Source: Acidobacteriaceae bacterium (GTDB taxonomy: Bacteria > Acidobacteriota > Terriglobia > Terriglobales > Acidobacteriaceae). From it: 6,179 nucleotides of DNA. Below the pieces are notes generated by a model, which worked only from the letters and a program-made list of their open reading frames with translations, was not told the DNA's origin and ran no database searches. The stretch covers positions 2,490 to 8,668 of the forward strand of contig PMWR01000220.1 in the NCBI GenBank assembly GCA_003166055.1, read 5' to 3'. The first letter of the stretch is position 1; each line of letters starts with the position of its first letter. Shown in pieces: positions 5,109 to 6,179 of this stretch. Position numbers and translations under genes: made by a program.

Positions 5109-5147
5109 GAAAGAGCCGGCTGCTCTTTTGAAACAGCCAGCTCTTTC
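5109..5147 (-). terminator. Intrinsic terminator downstream of gyrB
   Basis: On the minus strand GAAAGAGC-T-GGCTG (5147-5134) pairs with CAGCC-G-GCTCTTTC (5122-5109): 13 pairs with one central mismatch and an 11-nt loop. CTTTTGCG follows, giving a short U-tract. It begins 42 nt after the gyrB stop. The loop-side sequence repeats one arm (GCTCTTT at both 5122-5128 and 5140-5146 on the plus strand), so AAAGAGC (5110-5116) can pair with either copy. Confidence 0.75.
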
Positions 5148-5189
5148 GGTAGCTTCAATCGCACTACGGAGTGCTTCGCGAAAGCCATT

Positions 5190-6179
5190 TTAGATGTCAA
5201 GGTTCTTCACGTCGAGCGCGTTGTCTTCGATGAACTTGCGGCGCGCTTCGACATCTTCGCCCATCAGCGTGGTGAAGATGGCTTCAGTCTCGGCGATGTC
5301 TTCGAGCTTGACCTGCAGCAGCGTGCGGTGCTCGGGGTCCATGGTGGTTTCCCACAATTGCGTTGCGGTCATTTCGCCGAGGCCCTTGTAACGCTGCACG
5401 GAGTAGTCCTTCTTGCCCTGCTCCACGATGTAGGCGAAAAGTTCGCGTGCGGTCTGCTTTTCCACCGGCTCACGCGAAACACGCGCGGCGCGGCGAGCCT
5501 GCTTGGCCTCGGCCTGCACCTCTGCGGTTTCGTTCGCGCCTTCGGCTTCTTCTTGAGCTTCCGTTTCTTCCGGAGTAGCCTCTGCCGCTCCGGCCTTGGT
5601 TGCGTACTCGATCAGGAACGGCGGCTCAAGGAACTGCTTGATCAGCGAGTACTTCGACATCATCTGGCGGAACTCGGGGCTCGATGCCAGGGTCCAGTCG
5701 ATGCATCGCCTGGCGCCTTGCGAGTCAGTAAAGCAGATCGACCAGGTGTGGTGCTCCTCGTCCTCCACCGGCTCATTCACCTTGAACTGGAACTCGTCGG
5801 CCAATTCGTTCAGATCCTCGTGGAGCCGCGCCAGCTTGGGCGGAACGTCGCTCTCGGCCTGCGATGCGAAATCGGCGCGATGCACCAACTCGGCGCGGGC
5901 CAGGAGCTCGGTGAGCTTCTCGTTGCGAATGCGCTTGTCGACCCGTTCAACATATCCCAGGTACTCATCCAGCGTGGCCATGAAGCGCGTCAGGTCTGCG
6001 CCCTCAATGCGGCTGGCCGATTCGCCGTGGCGCACAATCATGCCTTCCGACGCGCGGTTCACCATCACCTTTACAAACTCGCGCTCGTCCTTGATGTACT
6101 GCTCGAAGCGGCCCTTCTTGATCTTGAACAGCGGGGGCTGCGCAATGTAGATGTTGTCGCGCTTGATCAGCTCCGTCAT
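5190..6179 (-). CDS. gyrB: DNA gyrase subunit B, C-terminal 329 residues (5' end outside window)
   Basis: Type IIA topoisomerase subunit that, with GyrA, introduces negative supercoils. The visible part begins in the TOPRIM region, [20 protein letters not shown], and ends with the GyrB tail: [20 protein letters not shown] (264-283), [10 protein letters not shown] and [17 protein letters not shown] (313-329). The NLDI ending and the wording of the tail favour GyrB over ParE. The ATG at the window edge is an internal Met; the gene should continue upstream for about 500 residues. Between IAQPPL and YKGLGEM lie about 245 residues, which is the Gram-negative-type insert domain. Just before the [12 protein letters not shown] segment (244-255) there is a Glu/Ala-rich low-complexity linker (about 195-240), which I do not recognise from the E. 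coli protein. A terminator follows the stop. Confidence 0.95.
   Translation of the reverse strand: MTELIKRDNIYIAQPPLFKIKKGRFEQYIKDEREFVKVMVNRASEGMIVRHGESASRIEGADLTRFMATLDEYLGYVERVDKRIRNEKLTELLARAELVHRADFASQAESDVPPKLARLHEDLNELADEFQFKVNEPVEDEEHHTWSICFTDSQGARRCIDWTLASSPEFRQMMSKYSLIKQFLEPPFLIEYATKAGAAEATPEETEAQEEAEGANETAEVQAEAKQARRAARVSREPVEKQTARELFAYIVEQGKKDYSVQRYKGLGEMTATQLWETTMDPEHRTLLQVKLEDIAETEAIFTTLMGEDVEARRKFIEDNALDVKNLDI

Noticed and set aside
1..6179. CRISPR array, tRNA/rRNA, insertion sequence or phage attachment site
   Set aside because: No regularly spaced repeats, no cloverleaf or rRNA segments, no transposase frame and no flanking direct repeats were found.

Overview
The window is GC-rich and gene-dense and reads as a chromosomal fragment of a Gram-negative soil-type bacterium. 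My best guess is Acidobacteriota (Terriglobia-like). This rests on the mix of a secreted GH29 glycosidase, an exported small protein with an SH3/Sm-like domain and C-terminal membrane anchor, a GyrB with the Gram-negative-type insert, and intergenic palindromes that resemble ones I remember from that phylum. It is an inference; no rRNA or other phylogenetic marker is present apart from part of gyrB.

Layout. (1) 1-575, minus: 5' two-thirds of a peptide-type (DppF/OppF) ABC transporter ATPase, cut off by the window start. (2) 656-688: a perfect 13-bp palindrome between genes. (3) 724-2379, minus: a complete secreted alpha-L-fucosidase (GH29). (4) 2380-2507: a divergent control region with a LacI/PurR-like operator near the fucosidase start, and a strong sigma70-type promoter with an embedded AT-rich palindrome for the opposite gene. 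(5) 2508-4355, plus: a compact four-gene unit made of an ArsR-type repressor, an SRPBCC/AHSA1-like protein, a 57-aa CPIC-containing hydrophobic microprotein and a DUF899 thioredoxin-like protein with a CPSC motif. A perfect 13-bp hairpin follows it at 4363-4392. (6) 4527-4928, minus: an exported small protein with a predicted SH3/Sm-like domain and a C-terminal transmembrane helix. (7) 5109-5147: a hairpin terminator downstream of gyrB. (8) 5190-6179, minus: the C-terminal 329 residues of DNA gyrase subunit B, whose start lies beyond the window.

How the genes work together. The most system-like part is the plus-strand unit. Its repressor has no cysteine and probably controls its own promoter through the palindrome between -35 and -10. 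Its three downstream genes all have strong Shine-Dalgarno sites, and the last two overlap by 26 nt, which suggests translational coupling. The microprotein and DUF899 protein both carry CxxC motifs, so a thiol/redox job for the pair is plausible but unproven. The fucosidase, ABC ATPase, exported small protein and gyrB look like independent neighbours. No tRNA, rRNA, CRISPR array, insertion sequence or integration site was seen, and no stretch over 300 bases lacks a gene.
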